A stretch of DNA of 8,347 bases from Chloroflexota bacterium (GCA_019247135.1 JAFAPL010000154.1:1-8347); one strand, 5' to 3'; counted from the first letter of the stretch, positions 1 to 6,585 are shown. Notes: generated by a model from the sequence alone, not told the origin. Numbers and translations: made by a program.

Positions 1-1
1 G

Positions 2-328
2 CAGACGTTCGAAGTGATCCGCGAGTTTCGTCTCACCGGCCAGGCGCTCGCGGACTGCCTGGACTGGCAGGCCGCCCTGGAGACCACGGAGGGCGATCTC
101 GCTCGCGCGGTCCGCCTGTTCGGCGCGGCGGACCACCACTGGCGGGCGAGTGGCGCGCATCGGTACGCGCCCGATGAGGACGCCTACCAGCGGGACCTCG
201 CCAACGTCCGGGCTGTAGTGGACGAGCAGGACTTCGCGACGGGCTGGGCCGAGGGCGAAGCAATGCCGCCCGAGCACGCCATCGCCTACGCGCTGCGGGA
301 GGTCGCGCCAGCGGCAATGTCCGGTTGA
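2..328 (+). CDS. C-terminal fragment of an ATPase/TPR-type transcriptional regulator (5' end outside window)
   Basis: The frame is open from base 2 to a TGA at 326-328, giving 109 visible residues. The 5' part lies outside the window. The text is that of the C-terminal end of large signal-transduction ATPases (LuxR/AfsR/adenylate-cyclase-like NB-ARC plus TPR proteins): a helical repeat with ALADCLDWQAAL, then ARAVRLFGAADHHWRASGA, then a closing helix with FATGWAEGEAM and AIAYALREV. These proteins bind ATP with an N-terminal or central AAA/NB-ARC domain and sense signals through the TPR array. No LuxR-type HTH follows the last repeat, so any DNA-binding domain would be N-terminal (inference). 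The family match is from recognised wording only, and the partner, signal and target cannot be seen. It converges with the transporter operon and is probably unrelated to it. Confidence 0.6.
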   Translation, partial: QTFEVIREFRLTGQALADCLDWQAALETTEGDLARAVRLFGAADHHWRASGAHRYAPDEDAYQRDLANVRAVVDEQDFATGWAEGEAMPPEHAIAYALREVAPAAMSG

Positions 329-365
329 CCCCGTGCTCTGGGCAGCTCGACGAGCTCGAACTGAG

Positions 366-381
366 CGACTCTGGCGAGTCG
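366..381. terminator. Weak hairpin between convergent genes, possible bidirectional terminator
   Basis: CGACTC (366-371) and GAGTCG (376-381) form a perfect 6-bp stem around a TGGC loop, 38 nt after the stop of the left gene. No T-run follows on either strand, so it does not meet the usual intrinsic-terminator pattern. It is listed because it is the most compact hairpin in the gap between two converging genes. Confidence 0.25.
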
Positions 382-401
382 GATACCAGATACCAGGCAC
401 C

Positions 402-432
402 TGACGGGAACCCGGCAGGACTGAGCCCGTCA
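402..432. repeat. 7-bp inverted repeat downstream of the ABC operon
   Basis: TGACGGG (402-408) and CCCGTCA (426-432) are perfect reverse complements separated by 17 nt. The element sits about 40 nt beyond the stop of the last permease gene, where a 3'-end structure would be expected. There is no T-tract and the loop is long, so a terminator role is only possible. Nearby, ATACCAG occurs twice in tandem at 383-396. Nothing else recognisable was found in 329-470. Confidence 0.25.
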
Positions 433-470
433 ACCTACCGTCCTCAGCAACTTACTTGTGTGGGTGCCAG

Positions 471-1355
471 CTACTTGACGGCTCCGCTCGTGAGACCTGA
501 GACGTAGTAGCGCTGCAAGAGCAGATAGAACAGCACGCATGGCACGATCGAAATGGTGACGCCTGCCTGCAGGACTCCCCAGTCCGTTCCACCCAGGCTC
601 GTTGTGGCACGGTTGGTCCAGAGCACGAGCGGCAACGTAAACGAGGAGCCACGGTTCATCATCACGAGCGCGCCGAGAAATTCATTCCACGAGGTGATGA
701 ACGCGAACAGCGCCACCGTGATGATGGCTGGCCGCACCGACGGCAAGAACACGCGGACCAGCACTTGCCAGGAACTGGCGCCGTCGATTACCGCGGCTTC
801 ATCCAGCTCACGCGGCACCGCCTCGAAGCTATTGCGCATGACATACAGACTGAACGGCAGCTGAATGTGTGTATGAATGATCGCCAGCCCAAGCAGCGTG
901 TTCGTAAGCTGTAGCTGCGAGAACATCAGGAACACCGGCGTGAGTAGAGCCTGATAGGGGATGATGAGTCCGAGCAGCAGGAACACGAACAGCACTTCCT
1001 TGCGCGGAACGGGGAATCGCGCCAGCGCGTATCCCGCTGGAATGGTGATCGCCAGCGATATTCCAATCGCGAGCGCGGCGGTGCCGAGACTGTTCAGAAT
1101 GTATGTTGGCAGACCGAGCTGGAAATTCCACAATCGCTGATAGCTAGCGAAGTTGAGTCCATCGGGGAAATACGTCGGCGGTGTAGCGGCGGCCGCTTCT
1201 GATGATTTGAAGGACGCCAGCACCGCGAAGATGATCGGAGTCACTGCAAAGGCGCACAGCGCCACACAGATTGCGCCGAGCAGGTACGTGGAGACGCGGG
1301 TACGACCCAGATTGAGCGTGCGCCGCATCGTCCGCGTGACCGCAACTGCGCTCAC
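471..1355 (-). CDS. Carbohydrate ABC transporter permease, MalG/CUT1 type
   Basis: This is a 294-residue inner-membrane permease that would pair with the next gene to form the sugar channel of a CUT1 importer. The EAA loop that docks the ATPase is clear at about residues 186-205: EAAVIDGA, then a hydrophobic stretch ending FLP. About six hydrophobic segments are visible (near 20-40, 82-109, 119-140, 150-170, 208-228, 262-280). The end QRYYVSGLTSGAVK is the usual MalG-type C-terminus. The frame stays open far upstream, but the start chosen is GTG at 1355, which overlaps the preceding TGA as GTGA and has GGCGGAG 6 nt before it. The open frame beyond that (to 1634) is a shadow of the MalF-type gene. 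ATG at 1328 is a shorter alternative with no ribosome site. It is the last gene of the operon. The sugar is inferred from the GH127 neighbour. Confidence 0.93.
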   Translation of the reverse strand: MSAVAVTRTMRRTLNLGRTRVSTYLLGAICVALCAFAVTPIIFAVLASFKSSEAAAATPPTYFPDGLNFASYQRLWNFQLGLPTYILNSLGTAALAIGISLAITIPAGYALARFPVPRKEVLFVFLLLGLIIPYQALLTPVFLMFSQLQLTNTLLGLAIIHTHIQLPFSLYVMRNSFEAVPRELDEAAVIDGASSWQVLVRVFLPSVRPAIITVALFAFITSWNEFLGALVMMNRGSSFTLPLVLWTNRATTSLGGTDWGVLQAGVTISIVPCVLFYLLLQRYYVSGLTSGAVK

Positions 1356-2230
1356 AGACGGCTCCGCCGGTTCAGCATCACCTGCGTGACGGTGAAACAC
1401 AGGACGAATACTGCAAGGATCAGCGACAGCGCCGCGCCGTACCCGAGCTTCAGATATGGAAACGAGTTGAGATAGACGTAGAACACGGCGGTGGCTGTCA
1501 GGTTGCGCGGCTGGCCGGCCGTCATCAGGAAGAACTGGTCGAACGCTAGCAGCGAGCCGATGGCGCTGATCAACGTGACCAGGAGAATCGTCGGCAACGT
1601 GAGCGGTAACCACACCCTTGCTACGCGCTGCCAATAACCCGCGCCGTCAACCATCGCTGCTTCGGTGACTTCGGACGGGATCGCCTGAATCGCGGCGACA
1701 AACAGGATTACGCCGAAACCCAGCACTTTCCAAACGACCGCAAAGATGATCGCCCAGGTGGAGAGGTCCGCGTCGACGCCGAGCCACAGGACCGGCTGCG
1801 TGATGATTCCGAGGTCCTGTAGAACTCGGTTCGCGAGTCCGTAGCGCGGACTGTAGAGCCAGTACCACAGCAGGCTCGATGATCCCAGGCCGATCACTAC
1901 TGGGAGGAAGACGACGCTCCTGGTGAACCTGCCCAATGGCGTGTTCTTCGCGGTGAGCAACGCCACGGCATAGCCACCCACCAGCAGAATCGGCGTGATG
2001 ATAACGGTGTACCTGAGCGTGTAACCGAGTGAGATCCAGAACTGGCGATCCTGGAATGCCCTGGTGAAGTTCTCCGTGCCGATGAACTTCGGTGGCTCAA
2101 TCAGGGACCAGTTGTTGAATGCGACCCAGACCATCTGCAGGAAGGGGTAGGCCGTAAACAGCGCAACGAAGATCAGGGCTGGCGCGAGATACGCCAGCCC
2201 AATCCATCGATTACGCCGCGCGTAATACAT
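1352..2230 (-). CDS. Sugar ABC transporter permease, MalF/UgpA CUT1 type
   Basis: This 292-residue inner-membrane protein is the first permease of the CUT1 sugar importer. The N-terminus is short and basic (MYYARRNRW), followed by a first membrane helix at about residues 10-30, as in UgpA/MsmF-type permeases without the long MalF extension. Further hydrophobic segments are near 70-92, 105-125, 160-190, 222-240 and 262-285. The ATPase-docking EAA motif is at residues 200-219: EAAMVDGAGYW through WLPL. The ATG at 2230 directly follows the TAG of the binding-protein gene with no gap, and the only purine-rich stretch upstream (AGGA) is about 17 nt away, so translation is probably coupled. It ends in a GTGA overlap with the next permease. 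Family membership is firm; the substrate is inferred. Confidence 0.93.
   Translation of the reverse strand: MYYARRNRWIGLAYLAPALIFVALFTAYPFLQMVWVAFNNWSLIEPPKFIGTENFTRAFQDRQFWISLGYTLRYTVIITPILLVGGYAVALLTAKNTPLGRFTRSVVFLPVVIGLGSSSLLWYWLYSPRYGLANRVLQDLGIITQPVLWLGVDADLSTWAIIFAVVWKVLGFGVILFVAAIQAIPSEVTEAAMVDGAGYWQRVARVWLPLTLPTILLVTLISAIGSLLAFDQFFLMTAGQPRNLTATAVFYVYLNSFPYLKLGYGAALSLILAVFVLCFTVTQVMLNRRSRL
1362..1368 (-). promoter_or_regulatory. Ribosome binding site for the MalG-type permease (decides its GTG start)
   Basis: On the minus strand GGCGGAG lies 6 nt before a GTG (1355-1353) whose last two bases overlap the TGA stop (1354-1352) of the upstream permease. The pair indicates translational coupling and fixes the start at 1355 rather than at the upstream end of the open frame. 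Confidence 0.65.
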
Positions 2231-3553
2231 CTACTGGCAGCTAATGTCCTTCATCTGCTGCTTCGCGTCGGCAATGACCTGGTCCAGATCGTCGCTGGTG
2301 TAGTAGACGCGCTGGAGCATCTGCAGCCAGGGTCCCTGCGGCGAGTTGATCAACTCGAAGAAGTGCGGTGTGTAAGGTGTTTGCGAGACGGGGATCGCTT
2401 TTGCGAGGTCCGCGTTGAAGGGGTCCTGCTTGGAGAACGTATTGTCTGCCATGTCAGACCGCGTCGTCAGGTTGCCGGCCTTGGAATACACGTTCACCTG
2501 GACATCCGAGGACAGGATGTACTTCTCGAAGTCGACCGCGTCATTGACTCGCGTAGAGGTCCGCGGGATAGCCACGATGTCGCCGCCCGCGAAGGAAGCA
2601 ACCTGGCCCGTATCCAGGCCGGGGATCAAGGTAACGCCAATCTCAATATTCGGGTTCTGCTGTTTCGCGAGCACCACGTTGAAGTTGCCGGTGCCCATGA
2701 TGCCAACTTTGCCCGACCCGAACACCTCGGCAAACGTGTCGCCGTTCTCACTCTGCGCCGCCGGATCGATGAGGCCCTCCTGCTCCATCGAGCGTAGCCG
2801 CTGCAGCACCGGTTTGATGTTGTCCCCCACGAGCGGCTCGTCCCCACACGTCGCCGGCTCGATTTTACCGCCGGAGGCCCAGATGTACGGGCCCGCGGTG
2901 AAGATGTTGCAGCCAGCGCAGTTCCCTGGCAAATAGAACCCATACACGCCATTGCCCAGCGCTGAAATCTGCTTGGCCATGTCGTGGATTTCCTGCATGT
3001 TCGTCGGTGGCTTTTCGGGATCCAGGCCGGCCTGTCGGAAAAGCGCCTTGTTCCAGAACAGCACCGACACGTCGGCATACAGCGGCACGCCATACAGGCG
3101 GTTCTGGTACGTGGAGACCTTCATGTGGCCAGGGCTGGCGGTCGCCAGATCAGGATCGTTACCAATCAGATCCGTCACGTCGTACAGCTGGTTGGCCGTT
3201 TCAAATTGCGGCGCATAAATCAGGTCCATTCCGAGCAGGTCCGGCGCCTGGTTGGATGCGATCGCTTGCGCCAGTTTCGGCACCATCGCGTCATGCTCGA
3301 TATACGTCAGGTTGATCGGTCGCGATGGATTAGCCGCGTTCCACGAGCACGCCAACAGATCGACCATTTCCTTGTTGCCGCCGGTGCGCTCCCACATTTG
3401 CAAGGCGCCGGAGGCGCTCGTCTGCGCGCACGCGGCGGCCTGATCTGGCGCGGGTTGGGCCACCACGTTGGCTGGCAACGCGCTGGCCACAAGCATCAGC
3501 GCGAGGACGCCGATCAGCGCCGCCGGTCCGCGGGCACGTCGAACAGGACCCAT
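2231..3553 (-). CDS. Sugar ABC transporter substrate-binding protein (extracellular family 1)
   Basis: This 440-residue exported protein would capture the sugar outside the membrane and deliver it to the two permeases. The N-terminus has basic residues (RRAR), a hydrophobic core at about 10-30 and a probable signal peptidase I site after NVVA (about residue 32). No lipobox lies at the normal position. Family features include LQMWERTGG near 51-59, QAIASNQAPDLLGMD at 96-110, YGVPLYADVSVLFWNKALF at 154-172 and GKVGIMGTGN at 281-290, all typical of SBP_bac_1 proteins. The frame is open upstream to a GTG at 3598, but ATG at 3553 is chosen because GAGGGAGGG precedes it by 9 nt and the signal peptide begins there; the longer form would run through the operator palindrome. 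It has six cysteines (42, 69, 212, 215, 236, 439). It is the first gene of the operon, so its promoter sets expression of all three. The ligand is unknown, inferred to be an arabinofuranoside oligosaccharide. Confidence 0.93.
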   Translation of the reverse strand: MGPVRRARGPAALIGVLALMLVASALPANVVAQPAPDQAAACAQTSASGALQMWERTGGNKEMVDLLACSWNAANPSRPINLTYIEHDAMVPKLAQAIASNQAPDLLGMDLIYAPQFETANQLYDVTDLIGNDPDLATASPGHMKVSTYQNRLYGVPLYADVSVLFWNKALFRQAGLDPEKPPTNMQEIHDMAKQISALGNGVYGFYLPGNCAGCNIFTAGPYIWASGGKIEPATCGDEPLVGDNIKPVLQRLRSMEQEGLIDPAAQSENGDTFAEVFGSGKVGIMGTGNFNVVLAKQQNPNIEIGVTLIPGLDTGQVASFAGGDIVAIPRTSTRVNDAVDFEKYILSSDVQVNVYSKAGNLTTRSDMADNTFSKQDPFNADLAKAIPVSQTPYTPHFFELINSPQGPWLQMLQRVYYTSDDLDQVIADAKQQMKDISCQ

Positions 3554-3562
3554 GTTCCCCAG

Positions 3563-3571
3563 CCCTCCCTC
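3563..3571 (-). promoter_or_regulatory. Ribosome binding site of the substrate-binding protein gene
   Basis: On the minus strand GAGGGAGGG precedes ATG 3553 with a 9-nt spacer. It is the strongest Shine-Dalgarno sequence in the window and fixes the start of the first transporter gene. It abuts the operator palindrome. Confidence 0.7.
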
Positions 3572-3595
3572 TAATCGATTTGACAAATCGATTAG
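3571..3595. promoter_or_regulatory. 25-bp palindromic operator with two LacI-type half-elements
   Basis: CTAATCGATTTG (3571-3582), a central A (3583) and CAAATCGATTAG (3584-3595) form a perfect 12+1+12 palindrome. Each arm also contains AATCGATT, the AAnCGnTT core with central CG that LacI-family dimers recognise, so there are two overlapping operator registers 13 bp apart. It is an AT-rich island in GC-rich DNA and lies in the only divergent promoter region, between the transporter operon and the GH127-LacI pair. The adjacent LacI protein is the obvious candidate binder (inference). The GntR protein encoded further right is less likely, as FCD sites usually look like TNGTNNNACNA. Confidence 0.75.
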
Positions 3596-3609
3596 CACAT
3601 TACTAGGCT
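3580..3609 (+). promoter_or_regulatory. Predicted sigma70-type promoter for the GH127-LacI transcript
   Basis: A consensus -35 box TTGACA is at 3580-3585, inside the centre of the palindrome. At 18-bp spacing TAGGCT (3604-3609) keeps the key T, A and final T of a -10 box. Transcription would begin near 3616, leaving a leader of only about 9 nt before ATG 3625. A repressor on the palindrome would cover the -35 box. The -10 element is weak, so the call rests mainly on the perfect -35 hexamer. Confidence 0.4.
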
Positions 3610-3625
3610 GCCCTCAGCCCGTCAA
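3597..3625 (-). promoter_or_regulatory. Predicted promoter for the ABC transporter operon
   Basis: Reading leftward, TTGACG (3625-3620) is followed after exactly 17 nt by TAATGT (3602-3597), a plausible -35/-10 pair. Transcription would start near 3590, inside the operator palindrome, giving a leader of about 37 nt that includes the strong ribosome binding site. Bound repressor would sit on the start site. The -10 box matches three of six consensus bases. Confidence 0.4.
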
Positions 3626-5559
3626 TGCTCTCTCCCACGCGCCGGCCCCCCGAACGCGCCATCCCTCTCGCCAGCGTCCAGGTCGACGACGCTTTCTGGT
3701 CGCCCCGCCTGCGCGTCTTACGCGAACGCACGCTGCCTGCGCTGTACGACCAGTTGCTGCGCAGCGGACGCATCGACGCGCTGCGCCTCAACTGGCGTCG
3801 CGGCCAGCATCCCGTGCCGCATCACTTTTGGGACTCCGACATTGCCAAATGGCTGGAGGCCAGCAGTTATTCGCTCGCCACGCACCCGGACGCATGGCTC
3901 GGCGCACGTGTCGACGCGGTGATCAGCCTGCTCTGCTCCGCCCAGCAGCCGGACGGTTACCTCAACAGCTATTACAGCAATGTGGAGCCGGCGAGCCGCT
4001 GGACCGACCTGCGTGACGGACATGAGCTGTACTGTGCGGGTCACTTGATCGAAGCTGGCGTAGCGCATTTCCTGTCGACCGGCCACAGCACGCTCCTCGA
4101 CGTGGCGTGTCGCTACGCCGACTACATCGGGACTGTCTTCGGCAGGCAATCAGGACAGAGACGCGGTTACTGCGGTCACCCTGAGGTGGAGCTCGCACTC
4201 GTGCGTCTGTATCGAACTACTGGTGAGTCCCGCTATCTGGAACTGAGTCGGTACTTCGTCGACGAGCGTGGCCAGGAGCCGTACTACTTCGACGCGGAGG
4301 GCGTCGAGCGCACGACGCCGCGCGCCAGCGACAGCTACTACCGTGGCCAGGGTCTGCGCGGTTTGGAACTGCGGCGATACAATCAGTCGCACGCGCCCGT
4401 GCGCGAGCAGACACGCGTCGTCGGCCATGCCGTCCGCGCCATGTACCTGTATTCGGCGATGGCCGACCTCGCAGATGAAAGCGCGGACGCGGAGCTGCGT
4501 GTTGCGTGCGAGCGCTTGTGGTCCCATCTGTTGTCTACGTCGATGTACGTGACCGGCGGCATTGGCCAGTCGGCATACAACGAGGGGCTGTCAACGGACT
4601 ACGATCTGCCGAACGCCGACGCTTACGCCGAGAGTTGCGCCTCGGTGGGACTGGTTTTCTGGGCACATCGCATGCTGCGTTTGACTGGCGAGGGGCGCTA
4701 CGCCGATGCGATGGAACGAACGCTGTACAACGCCGTCGCGGCAGCAATTTCGAGCGATGGGGCGCTCTTCTTCTATGCGAATCCACTGGCCAGCGATGGC
4801 CGTGCGCTACGCCAGCCGTGGTTCAAAGTGGCGTGTTGTCCACCCAACGTGGCTCGACTCCTGGCATCACTCGGCCAGTACGTATACTCCGTACGGGACG
4901 CCCAGATCGACGTCAACCTGTACGTCGGCGGCGAGGCCCGGCTTTCGGTTAGCGGCACGCCCGTTACCATCCGACAAGTCCACAACTACCCGTGGGACGG
5001 TCAGATTCGGCTCGAAATCATGGTCGAACGTTCCGCCCAGTTCGACCTGCGGCTGCGTCTACCAGCGTGGGCACGCTCCGCGGTGCTCCAGGTCAACGTC
5101 ACTCCAATCCAGGTGGAGTCAGTGCTGTGCGACGGATATTTGCGCCTGGAGCGCACGTGGCACGCGGGCGACCATGTACTCCTGGGACTGCCAATGCCTG
5201 TTGAGCGCGTGTATGCCCATCCCGCCGTAGCCGAGGACAGCGGTTGTGTGGCACTCCAGCGCGGGCCGATCGTGTTCTGCGTCGAGCAAGCGGACAACCC
5301 CGCGCCGCTCCACGCGCTTCAGTTGCCCCGCGATGCGCCTGTGCAGGCGGTGTCGGAGCCGAACCTTCTCGGTGGGATCGTAACGCTGCAGGCGAATGCA
5401 CTCTTGGCCGATGATGGCGATTGGGGCAGCGCGCTGTATCGGGCCGGGCACGTTCCGAAATTGCGGCCGCATGCACTTGTCGCGGTGCCATACGCGGTGT
5501 GGGGTAATCGTGCGCCAGGCCAGATGCGGGTATGGATTCGCGACGCGGCCAGCGCATAA
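3625..5559 (+). CDS. Glycoside hydrolase family 127, beta-L-arabinofuranosidase type, cytoplasmic
   Basis: This 644-residue enzyme is predicted to release L-arabinose from beta-L-arabinofuranosides by the cysteine-glycosyl mechanism known for Bifidobacterium HypBA1. The family's functional residues are visible: proposed acid/base Glu320 in GGIGQSAYNE, zinc ligands Glu336 and Cys338 in YAESCASVGL, and the Cys404-Cys405 pair in VACCPPN, where the first Cys is the nucleophile. Other family blocks are FWSPRL (24-29), HFWDSDIAKWLE (67-78), QQPDGYLN (107-114) and HAPVREQ (256-262), followed by GHAVRAMYLY. Residues up to about 420 form the alpha/alpha barrel; the rest are beta domains. There is no signal peptide, so it acts on imported substrate, which fits the divergent transporter. 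ATG 3625 gives the normal N-terminus but has no clear Shine-Dalgarno. It overlaps the LacI gene by 28 bp. GH146 is a sister possibility, but those enzymes are usually longer and secreted. Confidence 0.93.
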   Translation: MLSPTRRPPERAIPLASVQVDDAFWSPRLRVLRERTLPALYDQLLRSGRIDALRLNWRRGQHPVPHHFWDSDIAKWLEASSYSLATHPDAWLGARVDAVISLLCSAQQPDGYLNSYYSNVEPASRWTDLRDGHELYCAGHLIEAGVAHFLSTGHSTLLDVACRYADYIGTVFGRQSGQRRGYCGHPEVELALVRLYRTTGESRYLELSRYFVDERGQEPYYFDAEGVERTTPRASDSYYRGQGLRGLELRRYNQSHAPVREQTRVVGHAVRAMYLYSAMADLADESADAELRVACERLWSHLLSTSMYVTGGIGQSAYNEGLSTDYDLPNADAYAESCASVGLVFWAHRMLRLTGEGRYADAMERTLYNAVAAAISSDGALFFYANPLASDGRALRQPWFKVACCPPNVARLLASLGQYVYSVRDAQIDVNLYVGGEARLSVSGTPVTIRQVHNYPWDGQIRLEIMVERSAQFDLRLRLPAWARSAVLQVNVTPIQVESVLCDGYLRLERTWHAGDHVLLGLPMPVERVYAHPAVAEDSGCVALQRGPIVFCVEQADNPAPLHALQLPRDAPVQAVSEPNLLGGIVTLQANALLADDGDWGSALYRAGHVPKLRPHALVAVPYAVWGNRAPGQMRVWIRDAASA

Positions 5560-6578
5560 CGCACCGGGACGTCGCCCGTCTCGCGGGCGTATCGCCGGCC
5601 GTCGTGTCCTACGTCGTCAACAACGGTCCCCGCGCCACGTCGGCCGAGGCGCGCGCACGGGTTCTGGCAGCCATCCAGGAGCTTGATTACCATCCACACG
5701 CGTTCGCGCGAGGATTGCGTTCGCAACGCACACACACGGTGGGTTTTCTTGCGAGGGACTATTCACCGCTGGATGTATTCGTCTCTCCATACAGCGCGGG
5801 CATCCTGACAGGTCTTGCCGCTGAGCTCAAGGAGCATAACCACTATCTGCTGGTGCATCCGTTGCTCATCGGTGAGGATCTGCAAGGTGTCGAACAATTG
5901 TTGCGGAGTGGCCGTCTCGACGGAGTCGTGGTCCGGCTGGTGGATTCGGTGGAGGACGCGAACGACGCCTTGCTCGGGTTGATCGCATCGGCGGCTGTGC
6001 CGTGCGTCTGCCTGGAGCAACCGCCGGACCCGCGATTCGGGCTCGATGCGGTCCTGTTCGACAGCTTCGCCGGGGCGTACGAGGCGACCACGTATTTGAT
6101 GGAACTGGGGCACCGGCGCATCGCGCACCTCCAGGGTGATCTGCTCTACGAGAGCGCACAGGCGCGGCGCCGCGGCTACGAGCACGCACTCCGGGACGCC
6201 GGCATTGCGTTAGATGCCGACCTGATTCAAGGCAACACGTGGGACCCCACGGCGGTCGACGATGCGGTTGAACGTTTGTGGTCGCTGGTTGACCGGCCAA
6301 CGGCGATATTCGCGGCAAACGATAATCTCGCGTTCCGTGCCATGGGCGTCCTGCACCTGGCAGGCGCACGCGTGCCAGACGACGTCGCGCTGATCGGCTT
6401 CGACGACATTCCACTCGCGCACGAGATGGTGCCGGCGCTCACGACTGTCCGCATTCCGCTGGACGAGATCGGCCGCCGCGCTTCGCGTCTCGTGCTGGAG
6501 CAGCTCGGGAAGCCGGAACGCGGCCCCGCGCGCACCGAGGTGATCGTGCCGCACCTCGTCCACCGCGCGACTGCGTAG
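5532..6578 (+). CDS. LacI-family transcriptional regulator
   Basis: This 348-residue protein is probably the local repressor of the transporter and GH127 genes, released by a sugar ligand. The N-terminal HTH covers about residues 9-56 (ITHRDVARLAGVSPAVVSYVVNNGP). It is followed by a hinge helix AFARGLRSQR with Leu62 in the minor-groove intercalating position, then the periplasmic-binding-like sensor domain from about residue 70. Sensor landmarks are FAANDNLAFRAMG near 260-272, where Asp264 is the usual sugar contact, and LIGFDDIPLAHEM near 287-299, closing with TTVRIPLDEIGRRA. The position equivalent to LacI Arg22 is Tyr27. ATG 5532 lies inside the end of the GH127 gene with a poor upstream GCGGG, so translation is likely coupled to that gene. 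No promoter of its own is visible, so it would be expressed from, and regulate, the divergent promoter region. Confidence 0.92.
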   Translation: MDSRRGQRITHRDVARLAGVSPAVVSYVVNNGPRATSAEARARVLAAIQELDYHPHAFARGLRSQRTHTVGFLARDYSPLDVFVSPYSAGILTGLAAELKEHNHYLLVHPLLIGEDLQGVEQLLRSGRLDGVVVRLVDSVEDANDALLGLIASAAVPCVCLEQPPDPRFGLDAVLFDSFAGAYEATTYLMELGHRRIAHLQGDLLYESAQARRRGYEHALRDAGIALDADLIQGNTWDPTAVDDAVERLWSLVDRPTAIFAANDNLAFRAMGVLHLAGARVPDDVALIGFDDIPLAHEMVPALTTVRIPLDEIGRRASRLVLEQLGKPERGPARTEVIVPHLVHRATA

Positions 6579-6585
6579 GCAGCAC

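Noticed and set aside
421..433. CTGAGCCCGTCAA recurs with one mismatch at 3613-3625, flanking the transporter operon
   Set aside because: A 12/13 match is expected by chance several times in a window of this size, and neither copy has further extended similarity, so it was not called as a repeat or attachment site.
325..507. 60-codon plus-strand frame in the gap after the left regulator
   Set aside because: It has a TTG start overlapping the regulator stop, runs antisense into the permease end, and shows no coding character.
1356..1634. N-terminal extension of about 93 residues on the MalG-type permease
   Set aside because: It runs wholly inside the MalF-type gene in another frame, has no permease-like text, and a GTG at 1355 with a good ribosome site and GTGA overlap explains the start.
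2984..3574. Long plus-strand open frame opposite the binding-protein gene
   Set aside because: It is an Arg/His/Gln-rich antisense shadow of a well-recognised gene, typical of GC-rich DNA, with no family resemblance.
3554..3598. 15-residue N-terminal extension of the binding protein from GTG 3598
   Set aside because: It would translate the operator palindrome and the ribosome binding site. ATG 3553 directly follows a strong Shine-Dalgarno and begins a normal signal peptide.
3606..3619. GGCTG/CAGCC hairpin just upstream of GH127 as a possible leader riboswitch or attenuator
   Set aside because: The stem is only 5 bp with a 4-nt loop, there is no following T-run, and the predicted leader is too short for a riboswitch.
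4706..5230. Open frame inside the GH127 gene
   Set aside because: It is an out-of-frame shadow rich in Ser, Thr and Arg. The overlapping frame carries the complete GH127 motifs.
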